From positions 1-13,429 of the forward strand of contig JBGUKB010000088.1 in NCBI GenBank assembly GCA_045114235.1: a stretch of 13,429 bases of DNA, given 5' to 3'. The stretch's first letter is position 1. The number at the start of each line of letters is the position of its first letter. The translations under genes and the position numbers were made by a program. Below, one piece after another: positions 1 through 6,110 of this stretch. Source of the stretch: UBA1732 sp045114235 (GTDB taxonomy: Bacteria; Verrucomicrobiota; Lentisphaeria; Victivallales; UBA1829). The notes beneath the pieces were generated by a model. It was not told the DNA's origin. It did no database searches and saw only the letters and a list, made by a program, of their open reading frames with translations.

Positions 1-388
1 CGGCGGCACACTGACCGGCGTGGGCGAATTCCTGCGCGAAAAGAACCCGAACGTGAAGATTTTCGCGGTCGAACCCGACACCAGCCCCGTCCTCGCGGGC
101 GGCGCGCCCGGTCCGCACAAGATCCAGGGCATCGGCGCGGGCTTCGTGCCGAAAGTGCTGAACACCAACCTCATCACCGAGGTGATCGGCGTTTCCGCGG
201 AAAACGCGGGCAAGACCGCTCGTGCGGCAGCCGCGCAGGAAGGACTGCTCGTCGGCATCAGCTCCGGCGCAGCGCTCTATGCTGCGCTCGAACTCGCGAA
301 GCGTCCGGAATTCGCCGGAAAGCGCATCGTGGCGCTTCTGCCCGACACCGGCGAACGCTATCTTTCCACCTGGCTTTTCAGCGAGTGA
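1..388 (+). CDS. cysK: Cysteine synthase A (O-acetylserine sulfhydrylase), 3' part only
   Basis: C-terminal 128 residues or so of a PLP-dependent O-acetylserine sulfhydrylase, which makes cysteine from O-acetylserine and sulfide in the cytoplasm. The 5' part, including the PLP lysine and the Asn-loop, lies outside the window; the reading frame enters at base 2. What is visible matches CysK closely: a GGTLTGVG phosphate-binding loop at the very start, then EPDTSPVL, GPHKIQGIGAGFVP, VGISSGAA and a DTGERYLST end. The GPHKIQGIGAGF block is characteristic of CysK proper and is absent from the second synthase of this window (4474-5382), so the two are probably not redundant copies. The next gene follows after 31 nt with no terminator between. 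Substrate choice (O-acetylserine) is inferred from family similarity. Confidence 0.93.
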   Translation, partial: GGTLTGVGEFLREKNPNVKIFAVEPDTSPVLAGGAPGPHKIQGIGAGFVPKVLNTNLITEVIGVSAENAGKTARAAAAQEGLLVGISSGAALYAALELAKRPEFAGKRIVALLPDTGERYLSTWLFSE

Positions 389-419
389 TTTGAATTTTCT
401 TCAATCTCGGAGTATAACC

Positions 420-653
420 ATGAAGAAGTTCATCCTTCCCGTGATTCTGCTGGTCGTCGGCGCCGGGGTCGCCACCGCCGCTTCCTTCGCGGCGAGACAA
501 AGCAACTGTTGTCAACCCGCGCAGAGCTGTTGCGAGGCGAAAGCCGCCTGCTGTGAAACGGTATCCGCCGTCGCAAAAGACTGTTGTCAGCCAGTCCAGA
601 GTTGCTGCGAAGCAGAAGAAGGCGACTGCTGTGCCCCCGTTGTTGTGGAGTAA
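420..653 (+). CDS. Small exported cysteine-rich protein with six Cys-Cys pairs
   Basis: A 77-residue protein I cannot assign to a named family. It starts with MKK and a hydrophobic stretch (about residues 4-21, ending ATAA) that looks like a signal peptide or single membrane anchor. The remaining 50 or so residues hold twelve cysteines, all as adjacent pairs: CC at 30-31, 37-38, 44-45, 55-56, 62-63 and 70-71. A block CCQPxQSCCEA occurs twice. The chosen ATG at 420 has GGAG about 10 nt upstream; a longer frame opening at 222 only reads through cysK in a wrong frame. The gene lies 31 nt after cysK and its stop touches the next gene. Metal binding, a thiol buffer or a sulfur carrier outside the membrane are all possible; none is shown by the sequence. 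Confidence 0.75.
   Translation: MKKFILPVILLVVGAGVATAASFAARQSNCCQPAQSCCEAKAACCETVSAVAKDCCQPVQSCCEAEEGDCCAPVVVE
507..614 (+). repeat. Internal duplication encoding the CCQPxQSCCEA block
   Basis: Two in-frame copies of a 33-base unit (507-539 and 582-614) encode CCQPAQSCCEA and CCQPVQSCCEA. The copies differ at several third codon positions but only one residue changes (Ala to Val), which suggests an old internal duplication kept by selection on the protein. A further CC pair follows each copy (residues 44-45 and 70-71), so the full repeated unit may be longer. Confidence 0.7.
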
Positions 654-665
654 ATGGAGTTGTCT

Positions 666-1244
666 ATGACTCGCGACACAGCCTGGGCCCTGCTGACCAA
701 ATACAACAAGGACTCCTTCCACCTCCGGCACGCGCTGACCGTGGAGGGAGTCATGAAGCATTTTGCCCGCGAAAACGGTTTTGAATCCGAAGCGGATTTC
801 TGGGGGATCGTCGGGCTGCTTCACGACGTCGATTTCGAGCAGTTTCCCGAGGAACATTGCCGGAAAGCGCCGGACCTGCTGGCGGAGATCGATGCCCCGG
901 ACAAACTGGTCCACGCGGTCTGCTCGCACGGCTGGAATATCACCGTGGACGTGAAGCCGGAACACTTCATGGAAAAGGTGCTGTACGCCGCGGACGAGCT
1001 GACCGGCCTGATCTGGGCGGCGGCGCTGATGCGCCCCTCGAAAAGCGTGCAGGACATGGAGGTAAAGTCGGTCAAGAAGAAGTTCAAGGACCGGAAGTTC
1101 GCCGCCGGGTGTTCGCGCGAAGTCATTTCCGCGGGCGCGGAACTGCTTGACTGGACGCTGGACGACCTGATAGCGAAGACCATTGAGGCGATGAAAACCT
1201 GCGAAGCGGAAGTCGATCAGGCCGCCGCCTCGCTCACGGAATAA
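666..1244 (+). CDS. HD-domain hydrolase-like protein
   Basis: A 192-residue soluble HD-domain protein. With the start at 666, the metal-binding set is visible as His22 (FHLRHAL), the His53-Asp54 doublet in LLHDVDFE, and Asp110 in YAADELTG, which is the H...HD...D pattern of metal-dependent phosphohydrolases. Its length and the RHAL/LLHD layout resemble uncharacterised HD proteins often annotated as hydrolases; the substrate cannot be read from the sequence. I prefer the ATG at 666 because GGAG lies 6 nt upstream (656-659). An in-frame ATG at 654, directly abutting the previous stop, would add four residues. It sits between the cysteine-rich protein and nadA, 5 nt from the latter, so it is probably co-transcribed with them. 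Confidence 0.75.
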   Translation: MTRDTAWALLTKYNKDSFHLRHALTVEGVMKHFARENGFESEADFWGIVGLLHDVDFEQFPEEHCRKAPDLLAEIDAPDKLVHAVCSHGWNITVDVKPEHFMEKVLYAADELTGLIWAAALMRPSKSVQDMEVKSVKKKFKDRKFAAGCSREVISAGAELLDWTLDDLIAKTIEAMKTCEAEVDQAAASLTE

Positions 1245-1249
1245 GATAA

Positions 1250-2155
1250 ATGACCATACTGGAAGAAATCGCCGAACTGAAGGCGAAGCGCAGCGCCCTG
1301 ATCCTGGCGCACAACTACACGAAGCCGGAGATCCAGGACATCGCGGATTTCGTCGGCGACTCGCTGGAGCTCTCCCGCAAGGCAGCCGAATGCACGGCCC
1401 CGGTGATCGTGTTCTGCGGCGTCCGCTTCATGGCGGAGACCGCGAAGATCCTGTCGCCGGGGTCCATCGTGCTGCATCCGAATCCGCATTCCGGGTGCCC
1501 GATGGCGGACATGGCGGACCCGGACGCGGTCGCCGCCTATCGCAGGGAACACCCCGAGACGCTGATCGTGGCGTACGTGAACACGACCGCCGCGACCAAG
1601 ACCGAGGTCGATCTCTGCTGCACCAGCGGCAACGCGGAAAAGCTCATCTCCACGATTCCGGCGGAACAGAAAATCCTGTTTCTGCCGGACGCCAACCTCG
1701 GCAGCAATATCGCGTCCAAACTGAACCGGAAGATCGATTTGTGGCCGGGCTGCTGCCCCACGCACAACAAGATCATGCCGGAGCACATTGTCGCCGCGAA
1801 GGAAAAGCATCCGGACGCGCTCGTGCTGGTCCACCCCGAATGCCGTCCCGCCGTGGTCAAGCTCGCGGACCAGGCGCTTTCCACCGGCGGCATGCTGAAA
1901 TTCGTGCGGGAATCCGACTGCCGCGCGTTCATCATCGGCACGGAGTGCGGCATCCTGCACCGGATGAAAAAGGAGAACCCGGAGAAGGAATTCTATCCGC
2001 TCGAACCCGAGGTGCTCTGCCCCAATATGAAGCGGATCACGCTCGAAGACGTGCTGTTCGCCCTGCGCGACCTCGAACCCAAAATTGAGCTGGACGCCGC
2101 CATGCGACGCAGAGCGAAGAAGCCCATCGACCGTATGCTGGAGATCCTGCCGTGA
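1250..2155 (+). CDS. nadA: Quinolinate synthase
   Basis: NadA, the cytoplasmic [4Fe-4S] enzyme that condenses iminoaspartate with dihydroxyacetone phosphate to give quinolinate for NAD synthesis. At 301 residues it is the short form of the family. Visible signatures are ILAHNYTKPEIQDIADFVGDS near the N-terminus, FCGVRFMAETAKIL, and the three cluster cysteines: Cys83 (SGCPMADM), Cys169 (WPGCCPTH; Cys168 is adjacent) and Cys257 (LCPNMKRI). Conserved HPEC and GTECGILHR segments follow. nadB and nadC are not in the window, so NadA is separated from its usual partners. Its stop overlaps the GTG start of mnmA (GTGA). Its presence in a sulfur operon may reflect its need for an Fe-S cluster; that is inference. 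Confidence 0.96.
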   Translation: MTILEEIAELKAKRSALILAHNYTKPEIQDIADFVGDSLELSRKAAECTAPVIVFCGVRFMAETAKILSPGSIVLHPNPHSGCPMADMADPDAVAAYRREHPETLIVAYVNTTAATKTEVDLCCTSGNAEKLISTIPAEQKILFLPDANLGSNIASKLNRKIDLWPGCCPTHNKIMPEHIVAAKEKHPDALVLVHPECRPAVVKLADQALSTGGMLKFVRESDCRAFIIGTECGILHRMKKENPEKEFYPLEPEVLCPNMKRITLEDVLFALRDLEPKIELDAAMRRRAKKPIDRMLEILP

Positions 2156-3192
2156 AGATCGCCGTGGGACTCTCCGGCGGCGTCGATTCCTCGGTCGCGG
2201 CGGCCCTGCTCAGGGAACAGGGGTACGAGGTCGTCGGCATCACCATGAAACTCTGGCGCGAGGGGCGTTACAAGGGCGGCGATAAGGACGCGTGTTTCGG
2301 CCCCGGCGAAGCGGAGGACATCGTAAACGCGGAGAGCCTGTGCCGCCAGCTCGGGATCGAATACCGCGTATTTGATTGCGCGGACGAATACGAAAAGGTC
2401 GTGCTGGACTACTTCCGCTCGGAATACCTCGCCGGACGTACCCCGAATCCGTGTGTACGGTGCAACGCCTTCATGAAGTTCGGCGTCCTGCCGCAACTGG
2501 CACGGAAATCCGGCGTCGCGTTCGACAAGTTCGCGACGGGGCATTATGCCCGGCTCCGTGAGGAGAACGGCGCGGTCCATCTGTTTCGCGGCGTGGACGA
2601 GAAGAAAGACCAGTCGTATTTCCTCTATCGGCTGAACCAATCCCAGCTCAAACATCTTTTATTCCCACTCGGCGACATGACCAAGCAGGAAGTTCGCGAA
2701 TTCGCCGCCAGGTACGGACTGAGCGTGAAGGACAAACCGGACAGCCAGGATTTCTACAGCGGCGACCATGCCGAGCTCCTGAATACGCCGCCGCGCGAGG
2801 GCAACATTATCGACACGGCGGGAAACGTGCTCGGCAAACACGACGGATTCTGGCATTTCACCATTGGCCAGCGGAAAGGGCTGGGCGTCGCCGCGAAACA
2901 TCCCCTGTACGTGCTGGAACTCAATCCCTGCCGAAACGAGGTCGTGGTCGGCAGCGCCGACGATACCCTTCAGCACGAGCTCATACTCGCGGACTGCGCC
3001 TGGATCACGGGCGAACCGTCCGGCGAGGTGCAGGTGAAGGTGCGTTCCGCCTCGAAACTGCGGAATGCAATCTTCGAGGCGGGCAGGCTCGTTTTCCCCG
3101 ACGGCATCACGGCCGCCGCGCCCGGCCAGTCGGCTGTCCTGTACCGCGACGACGAGGTCCTGGGCGGCGGGATCATCGAAACCGCACAATGA
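2152..3192 (+). CDS. mnmA: tRNA 2-thiouridylase, MnmA/TrmU family, atypical cysteine set
   Basis: MnmA adenylates U34 of tRNAs for Lys, Glu and Gln and replaces its oxygen with sulfur. The 346 residues show the PP-loop SGGVDSS (8-14), the tRNA-contact region NPCVRCN (Cys101, Cys104), ATGHYAR, DQSYFLYRL and the C-terminal IGQRKGLGV barrel. The second catalytic site is odd: where the classical enzyme has DSQ-x-x-C-F, this one reads DSQDFYSGD (197-205), with Tyr202 or a neighbour at the position of the second cysteine. An extra Cys48 sits in ACFGPGEAED. With Cys101 and Cys104 this could make a three-cysteine Fe-S site in place of the persulfide chemistry; this is inference. The GTG start overlaps the nadA stop (GTGA), and its own stop overlaps hydE (ATGA). 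Confidence 0.9.
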   Translation: MKIAVGLSGGVDSSVAAALLREQGYEVVGITMKLWREGRYKGGDKDACFGPGEAEDIVNAESLCRQLGIEYRVFDCADEYEKVVLDYFRSEYLAGRTPNPCVRCNAFMKFGVLPQLARKSGVAFDKFATGHYARLREENGAVHLFRGVDEKKDQSYFLYRLNQSQLKHLLFPLGDMTKQEVREFAARYGLSVKDKPDSQDFYSGDHAELLNTPPREGNIIDTAGNVLGKHDGFWHFTIGQRKGLGVAAKHPLYVLELNPCRNEVVVGSADDTLQHELILADCAWITGEPSGEVQVKVRSASKLRNAIFEAGRLVFPDGITAAAPGQSAVLYRDDEVLGGGIIETAQ

Positions 3193-4295
3193 CCAACAGG
3201 AAAGCTATGAACCCGCTGATCGATAAAGCCGCGCTCAAACCGTACAACCTCACGCACGGGGAGATCGTCTCCCTTCTGGCGCTGGAGGATACTGCCGAGC
3301 TTTTCGCCGCTGCCTACGAGCTCAAATGTCGTCACGTCGGCAAAGTCGTTTCCCTGCGCGGCTTGATCGAATTCAGCAACCAGTGTTCGAAGAACTGTTA
3401 TTACTGCGGCATCCGGCGCGGAAACACGCTCGTCAAACGGTATCATCTGAGCGAGGACGACGTGGTGCGCATGGCGCACTGGAGTTTCGAACAGGGCTAC
3501 GGCTCCGTGGTCCTGCAATCCGGCGAGTTCGAATCCGAGGCGAACACTGCATTCGTCGAACGCGTGCTGAAGCGCATCCGCGAATTCGGAGGCGACGAGT
3601 TCGGCGTTACACTCAGCCTGGGCGAACAGACCGAGGAGGTCTACCGCCGCTGGTTCGAGGTTGGAGCGCACCGGTATCTGCTGCGGATCGAATCGTCCGT
3701 GCCCGCGCTCTACGCGTCCCTTCACCCCGCGGACCATTCCCACGCACGCCGGACGGAGTGCCTGCGCGTCCTGAAAAAACTCGGCTATCAGACCGGGAGC
3801 GGCGTCATGTCGGGCTTGCCGGGGCAGACGCTCGACGACCTCGCGCACGACATCGAATTCTATCACGCGCTCGACCTCGACATGATCGGCATGGGGCCGT
3901 ACATCCCGCACACGGAAACCCCGCTCGGGAAGGACATCGAGTTTACCCCGGAATACGCGAAACGTCAGCTCGTTCTGGCCTTGAAGATGATCGCGATCAC
4001 CCGGCTGTATCTGCACGACGTGAATATCGCCGCGACCACCGCACTGCAGGCGCTCGACGAACGCGGCCGCGAACAGGGGCTTCTCGCCGGAGCGAATGTG
4101 ATGATGCCGAATGTGACCGACACGGAGTACCGCCAGAGCTACCGTCTCTACGAGAACAAGCCGTGCCTCGACGAGAATTCGGCGAAATGCCGGAACTGCC
4201 TCAAATGGCGCGTCCTTTCCATTGGCGAGACCATCAACTGGGGGCACCGCGGAGATTCGCCGCACTGCCGCGTGAAATCCGTGGAAAAAACATGA
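3189..4295 (+). CDS. hydE: [FeFe]-hydrogenase H-cluster maturase, radical SAM
   Basis: HydE, a radical SAM enzyme that works with HydG and HydF to build the diiron subcluster of [FeFe] hydrogenases. The 368 residues contain the SAM cluster motif C-x3-C-x2-C (Cys66, Cys70, Cys73 in NQCSKNCYYCGIRR), followed by VLQSGE, LSLGEQ, RYLLRIES, MSGLPGQT, MGPYIPHTETPL and a late GANVMMPN. A second set, Cys326, Cys334 and Cys337 (C-x7-C-x2-C), fits the auxiliary cluster that some HydE proteins carry. The ATG at 3189 overlaps the mnmA stop; an in-frame ATG at 3207 has a better ribosome site (AGGA, 5 nt upstream) and may be the true start, removing six residues. hydF, hydG and the hydrogenase are not in the window. 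The gene implies an anaerobic hydrogen-metabolising host. Confidence 0.93.
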   Translation: MTNRKAMNPLIDKAALKPYNLTHGEIVSLLALEDTAELFAAAYELKCRHVGKVVSLRGLIEFSNQCSKNCYYCGIRRGNTLVKRYHLSEDDVVRMAHWSFEQGYGSVVLQSGEFESEANTAFVERVLKRIREFGGDEFGVTLSLGEQTEEVYRRWFEVGAHRYLLRIESSVPALYASLHPADHSHARRTECLRVLKKLGYQTGSGVMSGLPGQTLDDLAHDIEFYHALDLDMIGMGPYIPHTETPLGKDIEFTPEYAKRQLVLALKMIAITRLYLHDVNIAATTALQALDERGREQGLLAGANVMMPNVTDTEYRQSYRLYENKPCLDENSAKCRNCLKWRVLSIGETINWGHRGDSPHCRVKSVEKT

Positions 4296-4355
4296 AAAAC
4301 TGAGCTCAAAACAACCTTTTTCAAGAAAATCTACCATTTTTGTTTCCTTTTTAGC

Positions 4356-4384
4356 TTGACAAAACGGAAAAGTTGTAGTATATT
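4356..4384 (+). promoter_or_regulatory. Sigma70-type promoter of the cysteine/encapsulin operon
   Basis: A perfect -35 box TTGACA (4356-4361) and a -10 box TATATT (4379-4384) are separated by exactly 17 bp, in an AT-rich stretch that stands out from the GC-rich surroundings. Transcription should start near 4391, leaving a leader of about 83 nt before the ATG at 4474. This separates the seven-gene operon from the hydE group upstream, although read-through from hydE is not excluded because no convincing terminator is seen at 4296-4355. Confidence 0.88.
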
Positions 4385-4394
4385 AATTTCCGTT
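4363..4394. promoter_or_regulatory. Candidate operator: inverted repeat flanking the -10 box
   Basis: AACGGAAA (4363-4370) and TTTCCGTT (4387-4394) form a perfect 8-bp inverted repeat with 16 bases between, its halves 24 bp apart centre to centre. The halves sit in the promoter spacer and at the predicted start of transcription, so a bound dimeric repressor would block RNA polymerase. Only the right half would be in the transcript, so this cannot act as an RNA hairpin. The regulator is unknown and not encoded in the window. Confidence 0.5.
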
Positions 4395-4400
4395 ACCTCT

Positions 4401-4420
4401 GGAACTCAGTTCCTTTTTTT
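4401..4420 (+). terminator. Terminator-like hairpin in the operon leader (possible attenuator)
   Basis: GGAAC (4401-4405), loop TCA and GTTCC (4409-4413) form a 5-bp stem followed at once by seven T (4414-4420). It begins about 10 nt after the predicted transcription start and ends 53 nt before the first gene. The stem is short, so termination would be weak or conditional. A second small dyad, TTGTT-GA-AACAA, follows directly (4419-4430). Attenuation is inference; the structure could also only shape the 5' end of the mRNA. Confidence 0.4.
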
Positions 4421-4473
4421 GTTGAAACAATACATGACCATATCGGTTGTGATTAAATAGGAGCAGGTGCGAC

Positions 4474-5382
4474 ATGAAGTCAGGGCAAACGGTATTTGAC
4501 ATGGTAGGAGGGACTCCTTTGCTGCGTCTGCCCTCGATCGGCCGCGAACTGAACGGCGTGGAGCTGTATGCGAAGGCGGAGTTTTTCAACCCGACCGGCT
4601 CCGTGAAGGACCGCGCGGCGAAAGCGATGATCATGGACGGGATCGCCCGCGGGCTCCTCACGCACGACAAGACGATCATCGACGCGACAAGCGGAAACAC
4701 CGGGATCGCGTATGCGGCGCTGGGAACGGCGCTGGGGTACAAAGTCACGCTTTGCCTCCCCGCGAACGCGACCGAGGAACGCAAGAAACTGATGCGGCTC
4801 TACGGCGCGGAGATCATCGAGACCGACCCGCTGGAGAGTTCGGACGGCGCATACAATGAGTGCAGACGGCTGGTCGCCGAGCATCCCGAGAAGTATTTCT
4901 ACCCCGACCAGTACAACAACGACGCGAACTGGAAGGCGCATTTCGAGGGGACCGCGGCGGAGATCTGGGAACAGACGGACCACCGCGTGACGCATTTCGT
5001 GGCGGGCACCGGCACCTCCGGGACGTTCATGGGCACGACCCGCGGCCTGAAGCATTTCAACCCGGAGATCAAATCCGTGCTGATGCAGCCGGATTCGCCG
5101 TTCCACGGCCTTGAGGGCATGAAGCACATGGAATCGACCATCAAGCCCGGCATCTTCGACGAATCCATCGCGGACATCAAGCTGGAGGTTTCCACCTACG
5201 AAGCCTACGCGATGACCCGGCGTCTGGTGCGCGAGGAAGCGGTGCTGGTCGGCATCAGTTCGGGCGCGAACGTCGCGGCCGCGCTGAAGCTGGCGAAGAC
5301 CCTGCCGCCCGGCTCGGTCGTGGTCACGGTCCTCTGCGACAACGGGAACCGTTATCTTTCGGAAGAGTTCTGGGAGGAGTGA
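4474..5382 (+). CDS. cysM: Cysteine synthase, CysM type, likely using thiocarboxylated CysO
   Basis: A 302-residue fold-type II PLP enzyme. The PLP lysine is Lys45 in NPTGSVKDR, the substrate loop is TSGNTG (72-77), the phosphate loop is GTGTSGT (178-184), and VGISSGAN and CDNGNRYLS close the domain. No CBS or regulatory domain is present. It lacks the GPHKIQGIGAGF block of the CysK at the window start. It is followed by JAMM peptidase, CysO and MoeZ genes, the partner set of the M. tuberculosis CysM that attacks a protein thiocarboxylate with O-phosphoserine-derived aminoacrylate. By a hand alignment Lys217 (EGMKHM) lies near the Arg220 that reads phosphoserine in that enzyme, so phosphoserine use is plausible but unproved. 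It is first in the operon, with AGGAG 10 nt upstream (4459-4463). Plain O-acetylserine sulfhydrylase activity remains an alternative. Confidence 0.88.
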   Translation: MKSGQTVFDMVGGTPLLRLPSIGRELNGVELYAKAEFFNPTGSVKDRAAKAMIMDGIARGLLTHDKTIIDATSGNTGIAYAALGTALGYKVTLCLPANATEERKKLMRLYGAEIIETDPLESSDGAYNECRRLVAEHPEKYFYPDQYNNDANWKAHFEGTAAEIWEQTDHRVTHFVAGTGTSGTFMGTTRGLKHFNPEIKSVLMQPDSPFHGLEGMKHMESTIKPGIFDESIADIKLEVSTYEAYAMTRRLVREEAVLVGISSGANVAAALKLAKTLPPGSVVVTVLCDNGNRYLSEEFWEE

Positions 5383-5384
5383 TT

Positions 5385-5810
5385 ATGCTGAAATTATCCA
5401 AACAGATCGAAACTGAAATCCGGCAGGCCGGTGCTGACGCGTATCCGAACGAGTGCTGCGGCATCATGTTCGGGAGCGAGGACGGCGACGACCATGTGGT
5501 GAAGTCGCTGCGTCCGATCGTGAACGCACGTGAAAGCGGCGAGCAGTACCACCGGTTCCTGATCACGGCGGAGGAAATGATGCAGGCGGAACTGGAGGCA
5601 CGGCGGCTCGGACTCGAGATCGTCGGATTCTACCATTCCCACCCGGACCATCCCGCCAAACCGTCGGACTACGACCGCGACCATGCGCTGCCGTTCTATT
5701 CCTACATCATCCTGCGCGTGGCGGAGGGCAGACCTGAGCTGATGACCAGCTGGCGTCTGCAGATCAGCCGCGAAGCATTCGACCCTGAAACATTTGAAAT
5801 CGAACCGTAA
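5385..5810 (+). CDS. mec: JAMM/MPN metallopeptidase, Mec+-type cysteine-releasing enzyme
   Basis: A 141-residue zinc peptidase of the JAB1/MPN+ (JAMM, M67) family. All active-site residues are visible: Glu23 (NECCG), His84 and His86 (YHSHPDHP), Ser94 and Asp97 (KPSDYD), matching the H-x-H-x7-S-x2-D motif. In the M. tuberculosis pathway Mec+ cleaves the CysO-cysteine adduct to release free cysteine and regenerate the Gly-Gly end of CysO. Here it lies between the synthase and the CysO gene, which supports the same role. It may also trim the encoded extra cysteine of the CysO precursor. I chose the ATG at 5385, with GGAGG 7 nt upstream that overlaps the cysM stop region; a GTG at 5379 would add two residues and sits too close to that ribosome site. 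Confidence 0.92.
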   Translation: MLKLSKQIETEIRQAGADAYPNECCGIMFGSEDGDDHVVKSLRPIVNARESGEQYHRFLITAEEMMQAELEARRLGLEIVGFYHSHPDHPAKPSDYDRDHALPFYSYIILRVAEGRPELMTSWRLQISREAFDPETFEIEP

Positions 5811-5828
5811 CCATAAGGAGAGCGTAAC

Positions 5829-6107
5829 ATGAGCGTGACAATTCTTATCCCGACCGCATTGAGGTCCTTCGTGGACCGCAAGTCCGAAGTCGAAGTGGAA
5901 GGCTCGACCGTGGGGGAAGCCCTCGCCAACCTCACCGCGCAGTATCCTGACCTGAAACGCCAGATCTATGAAAACGACACGGCCCTGCGCGGATTCGTGA
6001 ACGTCTTCGTCGACGGGACCAACATCAAGAAACTGAACGGCCTCGACACGCCGCTCGCGCCAGGCGCGACGGTGATGATCGTGCCCGCCATTGCAGGAGG
6101 ATGTTGA
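5829..6107 (+). CDS. cysO: Ubiquitin-like sulfur carrier, CysO/MoaD/ThiS family, ending Gly-Gly-Cys
   Basis: A 92-residue beta-grasp protein of the MoaD/ThiS group. Typical features are STVGEALANL early, NVFVDGTNI in the middle, LDTPLAPGATVMIVPAIAGG at the end. Position between the JAMM peptidase and the E1 enzyme identifies it as a CysO-type carrier: its C-terminal glycine would be adenylated, turned into a thiocarboxylate and used as the sulfide donor for cysteine. The encoded chain ends AGGC, one cysteine beyond the functional Gly-Gly, so it must be trimmed before activation, as is known for other sulfur carriers paired with JAMM peptidases. AAGGAG (5815-5820) lies 8 nt before the ATG. The gene starts 18 nt after the peptidase and ends 3 nt before moeZ. 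A role in thiamine or molybdopterin synthesis is less likely given the neighbours. Confidence 0.92.
   Translation: MSVTILIPTALRSFVDRKSEVEVEGSTVGEALANLTAQYPDLKRQIYENDTALRGFVNVFVDGTNIKKLNGLDTPLAPGATVMIVPAIAGGC
6095..6100 (+). promoter_or_regulatory. Ribosome binding site of moeZ inside the diglycine codons of cysO
   Basis: AGGAGG, a perfect Shine-Dalgarno core, lies 10 nt before the moeZ ATG at 6111. The same bases encode the functional Gly-Gly of CysO (GGA GGA, 6096-6101). The essential end of the carrier and the translation start of its activating enzyme are thus written in the same nucleotides. Confidence 0.75.
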
Positions 6108-6110
6108 TAT

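Noticed and set aside
4296..4355. Terminator after hydE
   Set aside because: The stretch is rich in A and T runs and contains the palindrome TGAGCTCA (4301-4308), but no stable stem stands directly before a T run.
4434..4460. Eight-codon leader ORF (MTISVVIK) ending at the ribosome site of cysM
   Set aside because: No Shine-Dalgarno sequence precedes it and it has no cysteine codons, so it does not look like a cysteine-sensing leader peptide. An ORF of this size is expected by chance.
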